A stretch of 5,636 bases of DNA from an uncultured Capnocytophaga sp. (GTDB taxonomy: Bacteria; Bacteroidota; Bacteroidia; Flavobacteriales; Flavobacteriaceae): positions 1 through 5,636 of the forward strand of contig CAJPPS010000098.1 in assembly GCA_905372595.1 (NCBI GenBank), written 5' to 3'. The translations under genes and the position numbers were made by a program. Below, in pieces: positions 1-5,636 of this stretch (position 1 is the first letter of the stretch; the number at the start of each line of letters is the position of its first letter). The notes under the pieces are model-generated. The model saw nothing but the letters and a program-made list of their open reading frames with translations, ran no database searches and was not told where the DNA came from.

Positions 1-39
1 GCCGAAATCTGATATTCTATCCAGTTGAACTACGCGGCC
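1..39 (-). tRNA. tRNA-Arg (anticodon UCG), 5' half, cut by window edge
   Basis: On the minus strand the sequence folds as the first half of a tRNA. The 5' acceptor strand GGCCGCG (39-33) is followed by T8 and A9, then a D-arm of GTTC (30-27) pairing with GAAT (17-14). The D-loop carries A14, the invariant GG (22-21) and A21. The anticodon stem strand TCAGA (12-8) leads into the loop TTTCGGC, which gives anticodon UCG (5-3) after U33. That anticodon reads CGA and probably other CGN arginine codons. The molecule stops after loop position 38 because the window ends, so the 3' half, T-arm and acceptor pairing cannot be checked. It lies 39 bp downstream of the yqeY-like gene on the same strand with no clear promoter between them, so co-transcription and processing are possible. 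Confidence 0.85.
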
Positions 40-78
40 AAATTCTTATAGTTTAAATAAAAATAGTTCTTTGTTGTT

Positions 79-528
79 TTAAGAAAGCACTTTCTTAACA
101 AGAGTAGCAATTAGCTTCCCATCTGCTTTTCCTGCAAGCTCCTTGGTTGCCTCTCCCATTACTTTTCCCATATCCTTAAGAGAAGTAGCCCCTAATCGAC
201 TCACTATCGCTTGTAGGTGGGCGGTTACTTCCTCCTCTGAGAGCTGTTCTGGGAGGAATTTTGCAATAATTTCAGCTTGAGCTAGCTCAGGAGTTGCCAA
301 GTCCTCTCTGCCTTGTTCTTGGTAAAGCTGTGCGCTTTCTCTACGTTGTTTTACCAATTTCTGTAAGAGCTTAATCTCGTCTTCATCTGAAAGCACATCC
401 CCCGCTTTTGCTTCTGTCTTGGCAAGCAATATAGCAGACTTCACTGCACGCAAGGATTCCAAAGCAACTGTGTCTTTTGCTTTCATAGCCTCCTTAAGGG
501 CTTCCATTATTTTTGACTCTAAGCTCAT
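79..528 (-). CDS. yqeY: GatB/YqeY domain-containing protein (YqeY family)
   Basis: This is a 149-residue protein, the usual full length for stand-alone YqeY proteins. The family resembles the C-terminal tRNA-binding helical domain of the GatB subunit of the Asp/Glu-tRNA amidotransferase. Its biochemical role is not firmly established, and a link to tRNA or translation is inferred from that similarity. Visible family features are LRAVKSAI (about 26-33), the basic helix KLVKQRRESAQLY (57-69), FLPEQLSEEE (91-100), the MGKVM turn (120-124) and ADGK near the C-terminus (135-138). It is cytosolic, with no signal peptide or membrane segment. The ATG at 528 fits the family N-terminus, and a -7 promoter box lies 24 bp upstream, leaving a short leader without a Shine-Dalgarno sequence. 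The neighbours are glutamine synthetase upstream and tRNA-Arg downstream. From memory, many Flavobacteriia have this gene after ftsZ, which is not the case here. Confidence 0.93.
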   Translation of the reverse strand: MSLESKIMEALKEAMKAKDTVALESLRAVKSAILLAKTEAKAGDVLSDEDEIKLLQKLVKQRRESAQLYQEQGREDLATPELAQAEIIAKFLPEQLSEEEVTAHLQAIVSRLGATSLKDMGKVMGEATKELAGKADGKLIATLVKKVLS

Positions 529-618
529 TATATTGTGTTTAATTTCAAGGGCAAAAGTACGTATTTTTTCAGAAATATAAAAATTTTTTTCTTCCTTCCT
601 CTTCTGGTTCTTTTTGTC
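529..618 (-). other. Intergenic region between glutamine synthetase and yqeY
   Basis: This 90 bp gap holds no gene. Read on the minus strand it begins with a purine-rich stretch (605-584 is unbroken A/G), then an A/T tract of five A and seven T on the plus strand (579-590), and then the -7 box of yqeY. I see no GC-rich hairpin followed by a T-run, so the glutamine synthetase transcript has no obvious intrinsic terminator and may run into yqeY. Confidence 0.6.
552..559 (-). promoter_or_regulatory. Bacteroidota-type -7 box for yqeY
   Basis: The minus strand reads TACTTTTG, a full match to the Bacteroidota sigma-ABfr -7 consensus TAnnTTTG. It would place the transcription start near 545, giving a leader of roughly 17-18 nt before the ATG at 528. 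No convincing -33 TTTG or TTG lies 17-23 bp upstream; the sequence there is only A/T-rich. The position, directly before a gene and after a 90 bp gap, is the main support. Confidence 0.55.
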
Positions 619-2799
619 TTAATTGGTGAAGAGTAATTCACGATACTTGGTTAGTGTCCAGAGCTCATCATCCACCATAAGTTCCAACTTATCACAGTGG
701 TAGCGTATGGGATCAAAGAAAGCCTTGACCTGACGGCAATATGCGTGTGCTTTTTCCTCAAAAGTAGGAAGTGTATTGGCTTGCTTACGAGCTTGGATCA
801 TTGCTTCTACATTGGTATGTATCTCCTTAATATGTCGGGAAATCCGCTGGATCAAATCTATCTGTTCAGAAGCCACCTCTTGATAATTCTCTGCGAAAAT
901 CTCCTTAAGTCCTCGTACATTCTCAATCAGTGTATTCTGATAGCGGACGGCTGTAGGCACCACGTGATTTCGTGCGATATCTCCTAATACACGGGACTCT
1001 ATTTGTATGGTCTTCACATATTCCTCTAAAGCTATCTCATAGCGTGCTTCCAGCTCTACCCTACTGAGCACTCTCATTTCCTCAAAAAGAGCCAAGGCTT
1101 TAGGAGAGATATTCTCTGTAAGAGCCTCAGGAGTTGTTTTGTGATTCGAAAGACCTCGACGAGCAGCCTCTTCCTCCCATTCCCTGCTATAACCATCTCC
1201 TTCAAAACGTATTTTTTTGCTCTGTTTAATATATTCTCTGAGTACCTTAAAGAGGGCATCTTCTTTCTTGATTCCCTGGTCTATAAGTGCATCTACCGCC
1301 TTTTTGAATGCTGTCAATTGCTTAGCTACGATGGTATTAAGTACCATCATTGGCTTTCCACAGTTGGCTTTGGAGCCTACTGCTCGGAACTCAAATTTAT
1401 TCCCTGTAAAGGCAAAAGGAGAGGTGCGGTTGCGGTCTGTAGTATCTAGGAAAAGATCGGGTATCTTGCCTACTACATTCAGCTTGAGGTCTGCTTTTTC
1501 CTCCATAGAGAGCTCCTCAGAAGCATCCTCAAGAGCATTGAGCACCTTGGTTAGTTGTTCTCCTATGAAAACAGAGACAATCGCAGGGGGTGCCTCATTG
1601 GCTCCCAACCGATGGTCATTACTTGCTGAAGCTACAGAAGCTCTTAATAACGGTTCATATTCGCATACTGCCTTGATAGTACAAATAAAGAAAGTGAGGA
1701 ATTGTAGGTTCTTCATCGGAGTTTTCCCTGGAGAAAGCAAATTGACTCCTGTATCGGTAGCCAAAGACCAGTTGTTATGCTTCCCTGATCCATTAACTCC
1801 TACAAAAGGTTTCTCGTGGAAAAGGACAGTGAAACTATGTTTTTCAGCTACCTTTTTCATCACATCCATCAGCAGAGCATTCTGATCCACCGCCAAGTTG
1901 GCTTCTTCAAAGATAGGAGCAAACTCATACTGATTAGGAGCAACCTCATTATGCCTTGTTTTGATAGGAATTCCCAAGAGCATACACTCCTGTTCGAGTT
2001 CTCTCATATAACTAAGAACACGGCTGGGAATAGCTCCAAAGTAATGATCCTCCATTTGTTGCCCTTTAGCAGCTTGATGTCCCAAAAGGGTACGACCTGT
2101 GATGGTAAGGTCAGGACGTGTCCTAGCCAAAGAGGCATCTACCAGAAAATATTCCTGCTCCCAACCAAGAGTAACCATTACTTTTTTTACATTTTTATCA
2201 AAATACTGGGCTACAGCCGTAGCGGCTTGATCTATTGCGGTAAGTGCCTTGAGCAGAGGCGTCTTATTATCCAAGGCTTCTCCTGTATAAGAAATAAAAA
2301 TCGTAGGAATACAAAGAGTAGTTCCATATACAAAAGGTGGCGATGAAGGATCCCAAGCAGTATAACCTCTTGCCTCAAAAGTATTGCGAATACCTCCATT
2401 GGGGAAGCTTGAAGCATCGGATTCCTGCTGTACGAGTTGCCCTCCTCCGAACTTCTCAATAGCTTGGTCTCGCCCAATAGGTTCAAAGAAAGCATCGTGC
2501 TTTTCCGCTGTTCCTCCTGTAAGGGGCTGAAACCAGTGTGTATAGTGAGTCGCTCCCTTGCTCATTGCCCAATCACGCATCGCTATAGCTACCTGATCCG
2601 CCATAGAACGTTCTATCTTTACTCCTGAGTGAATGGCTTGCATTACTGCCTCAAACGCTTCACGGGTCATCACCGCACGCATCGCTTTTTCATTAAATAC
2701 GTGAGAGGCAAAAAGCTCTGAACGTTTAGAAGACTCTGTTACTACTACAGGGACTTTTCTTTGTGCTTCTGCTAAAGCATTAAATCGTAATGGGGTCAT
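619..2799 (-). CDS. glnN: Type III glutamine synthetase (GSIII)
   Basis: This enzyme condenses glutamate and ammonium to glutamine using ATP, the main entry of ammonium into metabolism, in the cytosol. At 726 residues it matches GSIII (about 700-730), which is far longer than GSI or GSII (about 350-470) and was first described in Bacteroides fragilis. Motifs in order are HWFQPLTG (88-95), HDAFFEP (101-107), GWEQEYF (212-218) with the metal-binding glutamates, HNEVAPNQYEF (283-293), HEKPF (328-332), NGSGKHNNWS (336-345, nucleotide and glutamate site), NDHRLGANEAPPA (394-406) and NRTSPFAFTGNKFEFR (457-472). A long helical C-terminal region (about 500-726) follows, as is typical of GSIII. The catalytic motifs appear intact. 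The ATG at 2799 lies 18 bp after the cysN stop, too little for a clear separate promoter, so co-transcription is likely. The symbol glnA is also used for this class. Confidence 0.97.
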   Translation of the reverse strand: MTPLRFNALAEAQRKVPVVVTESSKRSELFASHVFNEKAMRAVMTREAFEAVMQAIHSGVKIERSMADQVAIAMRDWAMSKGATHYTHWFQPLTGGTAEKHDAFFEPIGRDQAIEKFGGGQLVQQESDASSFPNGGIRNTFEARGYTAWDPSSPPFVYGTTLCIPTIFISYTGEALDNKTPLLKALTAIDQAATAVAQYFDKNVKKVMVTLGWEQEYFLVDASLARTRPDLTITGRTLLGHQAAKGQQMEDHYFGAIPSRVLSYMRELEQECMLLGIPIKTRHNEVAPNQYEFAPIFEEANLAVDQNALLMDVMKKVAEKHSFTVLFHEKPFVGVNGSGKHNNWSLATDTGVNLLSPGKTPMKNLQFLTFFICTIKAVCEYEPLLRASVASASNDHRLGANEAPPAIVSVFIGEQLTKVLNALEDASEELSMEEKADLKLNVVGKIPDLFLDTTDRNRTSPFAFTGNKFEFRAVGSKANCGKPMMVLNTIVAKQLTAFKKAVDALIDQGIKKEDALFKVLREYIKQSKKIRFEGDGYSREWEEEAARRGLSNHKTTPEALTENISPKALALFEEMRVLSRVELEARYEIALEEYVKTIQIESRVLGDIARNHVVPTAVRYQNTLIENVRGLKEIFAENYQEVASEQIDLIQRISRHIKEIHTNVEAMIQARKQANTLPTFEEKAHAYCRQVKAFFDPIRYHCDKLELMVDDELWTLTKYRELLFTN

Positions 2800-2817
2800 T
2801 ATACTTGATTTTTTTAG

Positions 2818-4059
2818 TTATTCTAACATCAGAGCGCCTACGGTAGCATTGCTGGTCTCATCAATGAGGATAGCACTTCCCATAGGAGGATTCTCAGCAA
2901 AAGAATCATATACTAATGGAGTTGCTGCTTTTATTCGTATCTTAGCAATTTCATTAAGCTTTATACTTTCTACGTCCGCTTGTTGTTCAAGGGTATTTAC
3001 ATCTATCTTATAGGTGATCTCCTTTACAATTACTTTTACCAATCGGCTACGTTGTTGTAAAAGGTACTTATTTCCTTCCTGCAAGGAACGTTTATCCATC
3101 CAGCATACAATGGCTTCAGCTTCGTGACTTTCAGAAGGTTTATCAAAATCCTCATTCACAAAATAGTCTCCCCGTGAAATGTCTATATCATCTTCTATGT
3201 GTATCACCACAGGATCACCTGCTTGGGCTTGAGCCACTTCCTCTCCATTACGCTCTATCTTACTAATAGTAGTAGAAGCTCCCCCTGGAAGAATAACAAT
3301 GGGGTCTCCCTTATGATAAGTACCTGAAATTATCTCTCCTGCATAGCCTCGATAATCGTGCAAGGCTTCTGTCTGAGGACGAATGACATATTGTACTTGA
3401 AAACGCGGTTTCTGGTAGCTGTTTTTGTTGATTTCCACAGCTTCTAGAAAATCTAAAAGCGAACTTCCCTTATACCAAGGCATTGCCTGAGTAGTATTTA
3501 CAATATTATCCCCTACAAAAGCTGAAATAGGGAAGTAATGTACGCTCTTGAGCCCCAATCGCTGAGCTATTTGCTCATATTCTTTCTTAATAGCACTGAA
3601 AACGTCTTCAGAATAGCCTACCAAATCCATTTTATTCACTGCTACTACAACCTCAGATATATTTAGTAGCGAAGCAATAATGGAATGACGGCGGGTCTGT
3701 TCTGTTACTCCATTTCGAGCATCCACCAAGATAATTATCAGGTCGGAATTGGAAGCCCCTGTAATCATATTACGTGTATATTGAATATGCCCCGGAGCAT
3801 CAGCAATGATGAATTTGCGCTTAGGAGTGGAGAAGTAACGATAAGCAACATCAATTGTAATTCCCTGCTCGCGTTCGGCACGTAAGCCATCCGTGAGAAT
3901 AGCAAGGTCTACACCATCTTCATTTTTATTCTTGGACTGTTGTTCCAACACTTCTAACTGATCGGCTAAGATACTCTTGCTATCATAGAGCAAACGACCA
4001 ATGAGAGTACTCTTCCCATCATCCACACTTCCTGCTGTGATAAATCTTAATATATTCAT
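2818..4059 (-). CDS. cysN: Sulfate adenylyltransferase subunit 1 (ATP sulfurylase GTPase subunit CysN)
   Basis: CysN is the GTPase subunit that, with the catalytic subunit CysD, makes adenosine 5'-phosphosulfate (APS) from ATP and sulfate; GTP hydrolysis drives the unfavourable reaction. The 413-residue protein has all five G motifs of an EF-Tu-like GTPase: G1 GSVDDGKS (10-17), G2 Thr68 within GITIDVAYRYF, G3 DAPGH (87-91), G4 NKMD (142-145) and G5 SA (179-180). DGLRAEREQGITID (57-70) and the D-D-G-K-S P-loop are hallmarks of CysN rather than EF-Tu. Two beta-barrel domains follow (about 215-300 and 305-413). The protein ends there, with no fused APS kinase domain as in NodQ or CysNC. E. coli CysN is about 475 residues, with an N-terminal extension missing here; the ATG at 4059 gives the short N-terminus I expect in Bacteroidota. 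Unusually, the gene before it is a peptidase and not cysD. The gene starts 25 bp after that peptidase and ends 18 bp before glutamine synthetase. Confidence 0.95.
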   Translation of the reverse strand: MNILRFITAGSVDDGKSTLIGRLLYDSKSILADQLEVLEQQSKNKNEDGVDLAILTDGLRAEREQGITIDVAYRYFSTPKRKFIIADAPGHIQYTRNMITGASNSDLIIILVDARNGVTEQTRRHSIIASLLNISEVVVAVNKMDLVGYSEDVFSAIKKEYEQIAQRLGLKSVHYFPISAFVGDNIVNTTQAMPWYKGSSLLDFLEAVEINKNSYQKPRFQVQYVIRPQTEALHDYRGYAGEIISGTYHKGDPIVILPGGASTTISKIERNGEEVAQAQAGDPVVIHIEDDIDISRGDYFVNEDFDKPSESHEAEAIVCWMDKRSLQEGNKYLLQQRSRLVKVIVKEITYKIDVNTLEQQADVESIKLNEIAKIRIKAATPLVYDSFAENPPMGSAILIDETSNATVGALMLE

Positions 4060-4084
4060 TTCTTAATTGATTCGTTAGAGTTTT

Positions 4085-5386
4085 TTAGTTCTTTTTAATA
4101 GTGTCATTGGGTTGTACAATGGCTGGCTGTTGTGCGTCAATTGTTTGTATTTCAGCATAAGGTACAGCATCCAGCTGTTTCTTAAGAGGAGCTACAAAGG
4201 CTAAGTAGCGTTCCTTAAGCTTCCCATCAATAGGTACCGCATCGGGGAGTTTTTCCTTAAGCGGATCCACCTGTTGTCCATTTTTCCAGAATCGGTAACA
4301 TACGTGAGGTCCCGTGGCAAGCCCTGTACTTCCTACCAGCCCGATGACTTCGCCCTGAGCTACAGATTTACCTTTTTTAGCAATAATTTTAGACATATGG
4401 AGGTATTGAGTCTCATAGGTGTTATTATGCCGTATCTTTACATAATTCCCATTCCCTGAAGTATATCCCGCTTGAATAACGGTACCGCTTGCTGTAGCAC
4501 GGATAGGAGTGCCTGTAGGCGCTGCATAATCGGTACCAAAGTGCCCTTTCATCTGATGAAGAATAGGATGGTAGCGCATCCCAAAATGGGAAGTAATCTT
4601 GAAGATATCCAGAGGAGACTTCAGGAACATTCGCTTCATCATATTCCCATTTTCATCATAGTAACCATACTTCCCTGCTGCTGAATCCAAGGGAAAGTTA
4701 AAGGCATAGAAAGACTTTCCTTTATGCTCAAAGAAGGCTGCTTTCACCTGTACCAAGCCCGCATTGATGGTGTCATCTACATAACGTTCGTCATAGATAA
4801 TCTTGAACTTATCATCCTCTTGGAGATGAAAGAAGTCAATGGTATAATCAAAAATCTGAGAAAGCTTATAGGCTGCCGCAAAGGACATTCCAGACTTCAT
4901 TACATCTTCAATCAGATTATTTTTGATATAACCGCCCCCTTCTCTCTCCACAACGGTCACCTTGCGATCAATCTGCCTTACTGCGATAGAATCACTTACT
5001 TTAACCTCTATGAAATGTAACAAGTTCGGCTGATATATGAAATACGCAAGCGAATCTGGATTTTTTTTATCAAAAATAAAAGCATAAGGCTGTCCTGCTC
5101 GGAAGTCCTTTGGGCGAAGATACTCCTTGGCAAGTTCTGCCAAAGCGGCTACTTTCTTAGGGGAAATATGTTGGTTATTGAGAAGCTCTCCGAAAGTATC
5201 TCCTGACCTGAGTGTATCCTTCACTACATTGTAATCCAGAAGATTAAACCCATATTCGTAAGTTGGCTTAGGAGGAGGTGGTAACTCCTGTGTGGATGGA
5301 AGTTGCTCCTTAGGTTTTTCCTTACAACCTATCATCATAACGGAAAGACCTATACAGAAAATACTCACTCGTAGCATTCTATTCAT
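4085..5386 (-). CDS. M23 family peptidoglycan metallopeptidase, lipoprotein (MepM/Csd3-like)
   Basis: This is a predicted peptidoglycan hydrolase of 433 residues, probably cutting peptide cross-links in the periplasm. A signal peptide (1-20) ends at IGC with Cys21 as likely lipid anchor; Met at -3 is a weak lipobox residue. A proline-rich linker (35-41) leads to an OapA/LysM-like domain (about 54-105, with the SGDTFGELL motif) and a second N-terminal domain like that of Csd3/MepM (about 155-250, with IFDYTIDFF and DDKFKIIYDE). The M23 domain (about 262-375) has SHFGMRYHP (266-274), the zinc motif HFGTD (His282, Asp286), YLHMS (His330) and GPHVCYRFW (360-368... His361). In LytM-type enzymes the last motif is HxH, and its second histidine is a zinc ligand; here that residue is Cys363. 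A tail of about 55 residues follows. It is probably the first gene of an operon with cysN and glutamine synthetase. The substrate bond is not determinable from sequence alone. Confidence 0.92.
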   Translation of the reverse strand: MNRMLRVSIFCIGLSVMMIGCKEKPKEQLPSTQELPPPPKPTYEYGFNLLDYNVVKDTLRSGDTFGELLNNQHISPKKVAALAELAKEYLRPKDFRAGQPYAFIFDKKNPDSLAYFIYQPNLLHFIEVKVSDSIAVRQIDRKVTVVEREGGGYIKNNLIEDVMKSGMSFAAAYKLSQIFDYTIDFFHLQEDDKFKIIYDERYVDDTINAGLVQVKAAFFEHKGKSFYAFNFPLDSAAGKYGYYDENGNMMKRMFLKSPLDIFKITSHFGMRYHPILHQMKGHFGTDYAAPTGTPIRATASGTVIQAGYTSGNGNYVKIRHNNTYETQYLHMSKIIAKKGKSVAQGEVIGLVGSTGLATGPHVCYRFWKNGQQVDPLKEKLPDAVPIDGKLKERYLAFVAPLKKQLDAVPYAEIQTIDAQQPAIVQPNDTIKKN

Positions 5387-5590
5387 AGATTGGGGTTTTA
5401 AAAGCGAGCAAAGTTCGTGTTTTTTCCTGAAAAATAAAAGCTTTTTAAAAAAACTTTTTCATTTATTGAGAGGAGAAAGAAATCCCTTGGAAGATGAATA
5501 ACTTAGCTAGTGAGGAAAAGAGATGAATTTTCTCTATAGCAAAATAAGCAAGGGATAACTAAAAAATTAAGGCTTGATAACAAGAAAATA
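5387..5590. other. AT-rich non-coding leader upstream of the M23 peptidase
   Basis: I find no convincing gene in these 204 bp. Contents seen are A/T tracts at 5431-5458, including the perfect palindrome AAAAGCTTTT (5436-5445), and a weak inverted repeat on the minus strand, AGAGA and TCTCT separated by seven bases (about 5519-5535). A four-base-pair stem, CTTG-TTAT-CAAG, lies near 5573-5584. None has the strength of a clear terminator or riboswitch. The region presumably carries the promoter of the downstream operon. Confidence 0.5.
5409..5416 (-). promoter_or_regulatory. Possible -7 box for the M23 peptidase operon
   Basis: The minus strand reads GAACTTTG, one mismatch from the Bacteroidota -7 consensus TAnnTTTG, 22 bp before the ATG at 5386. 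Its distance from the start codon is close to that of the better box before yqeY. No TTG-type -33 element is evident at the right spacing, although the upstream DNA is very A/T-rich (5431-5458). It is weak on its own, and the operon could start further upstream. Confidence 0.3.
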
Positions 5591-5636
5591 TCATCGTTTT
5601 AACGTGCCTCCTGCTTGACTTTTAGTTCTAAATGTT
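5591..5636 (-). CDS. Possible 3' end of an upstream gene, unidentified
   Basis: The minus strand enters the window in an open frame that codes for TFRTKSQAGGTLKR and stops at TGA (5593-5591). A second frame, reading HLELKVKQEAR, is also open and stops at TAA (5601-5599), so the true frame cannot be decided from so few codons. Fourteen residues are too short to recognise a family, and the stretch could be non-coding. A same-strand gene ending here would fit the uniform orientation of the window. Confidence 0.2.
   Translation of the reverse strand, partial: TFRTKSQAGGTLKR

Noticed and set aside
1074..1259. Minus-strand open frames at 1074-1259 and 2232-2495 in a different frame within glutamine synthetase
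   Set aside because: They overlap the intact GSIII coding sequence, and GSIII shows no interruption that would call for a frameshifted product.
1217..1885. A 222-codon open frame on the plus strand, antisense to glutamine synthetase, with further overlapping ones at 697-987, 1141-1449 and 1816-2346
   Set aside because: They lie wholly opposite a strongly conserved full-length gene, have low-complexity Ser/Leu/Phe-rich or otherwise non-protein-like composition, and show no recognisable domain. They are mirror images of the codon use of the real gene.
2818..4059. EF-Tu or selenocysteine-specific elongation factor as identity of the GTPase
   Set aside because: GSVDDGKSTLIGRLLYDSK and DGLRAEREQGITID are specific to the sulfate adenylyltransferase subunit, and the length fits CysN.
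4274..5020. Plus-strand open frames opposite the M23 peptidase (4274-4459, 4472-4684, 4724-5020)
   Set aside because: They are opposite a conserved gene with clear domain motifs; their translations resemble no family and they have no promoter-like context.
5292..5501. A 69-codon plus-strand open frame spanning the peptidase start and the leader
   Set aside because: It overlaps the signal-peptide region antisense, and its translation is rich in Lys, Phe and Leu from A/T tracts, with no domain.
5519..5535. Short inverted repeat AGAGA/TCTCT considered as a terminator
   Set aside because: The stem is only five base pairs with two G-C pairs, and only a short T-run follows. A terminator call is not supported.

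Overview
This window looks like chromosomal DNA from the Bacteroidota, most likely class Flavobacteriia. A Capnocytophaga-like oral or host-associated genus is my guess, not something the sequence proves. The clues are a moderately AT-rich composition, no clear Shine-Dalgarno sequences before the starts, a TAnnTTTG-type -7 promoter box, a type III glutamine synthetase, a short CysN beginning directly at its GTPase domain, and a lipoprotein M23 peptidase of a Bacteroidota-like type. Every gene I can support lies on the minus strand, so transcription runs from high to low coordinates.

In transcription order: (1) about 250 bp of AT-rich leader (5387-5636), possibly holding the last codons of an upstream gene at the window edge; (2) a lipoprotein M23 metallopeptidase (5386-4085); (3) cysN, the GTPase subunit of sulfate adenylyltransferase (4059-2818); (4) a type III glutamine synthetase (2799-619); (5) a 90 bp gap with a good Bacteroidota -7 box; (6) a YqeY-like protein (528-79); (7) the 5' half of tRNA-Arg(UCG) (39-1), cut by the window edge.

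The first three genes are separated by only 25 and 18 bp and probably form one operon joining cell-wall turnover, sulfate activation and ammonium assimilation. The yqeY gene probably has its own promoter and may be co-transcribed with the tRNA 39 bp downstream.

Most of the window is ordinary housekeeping sequence, and I see no mobile element, CRISPR array or obvious new defence or biosynthetic system. The points most worth a second look are the M23 active site, where the histidine expected as third zinc ligand is a cysteine, and cysN without its usual partner cysD beside it.
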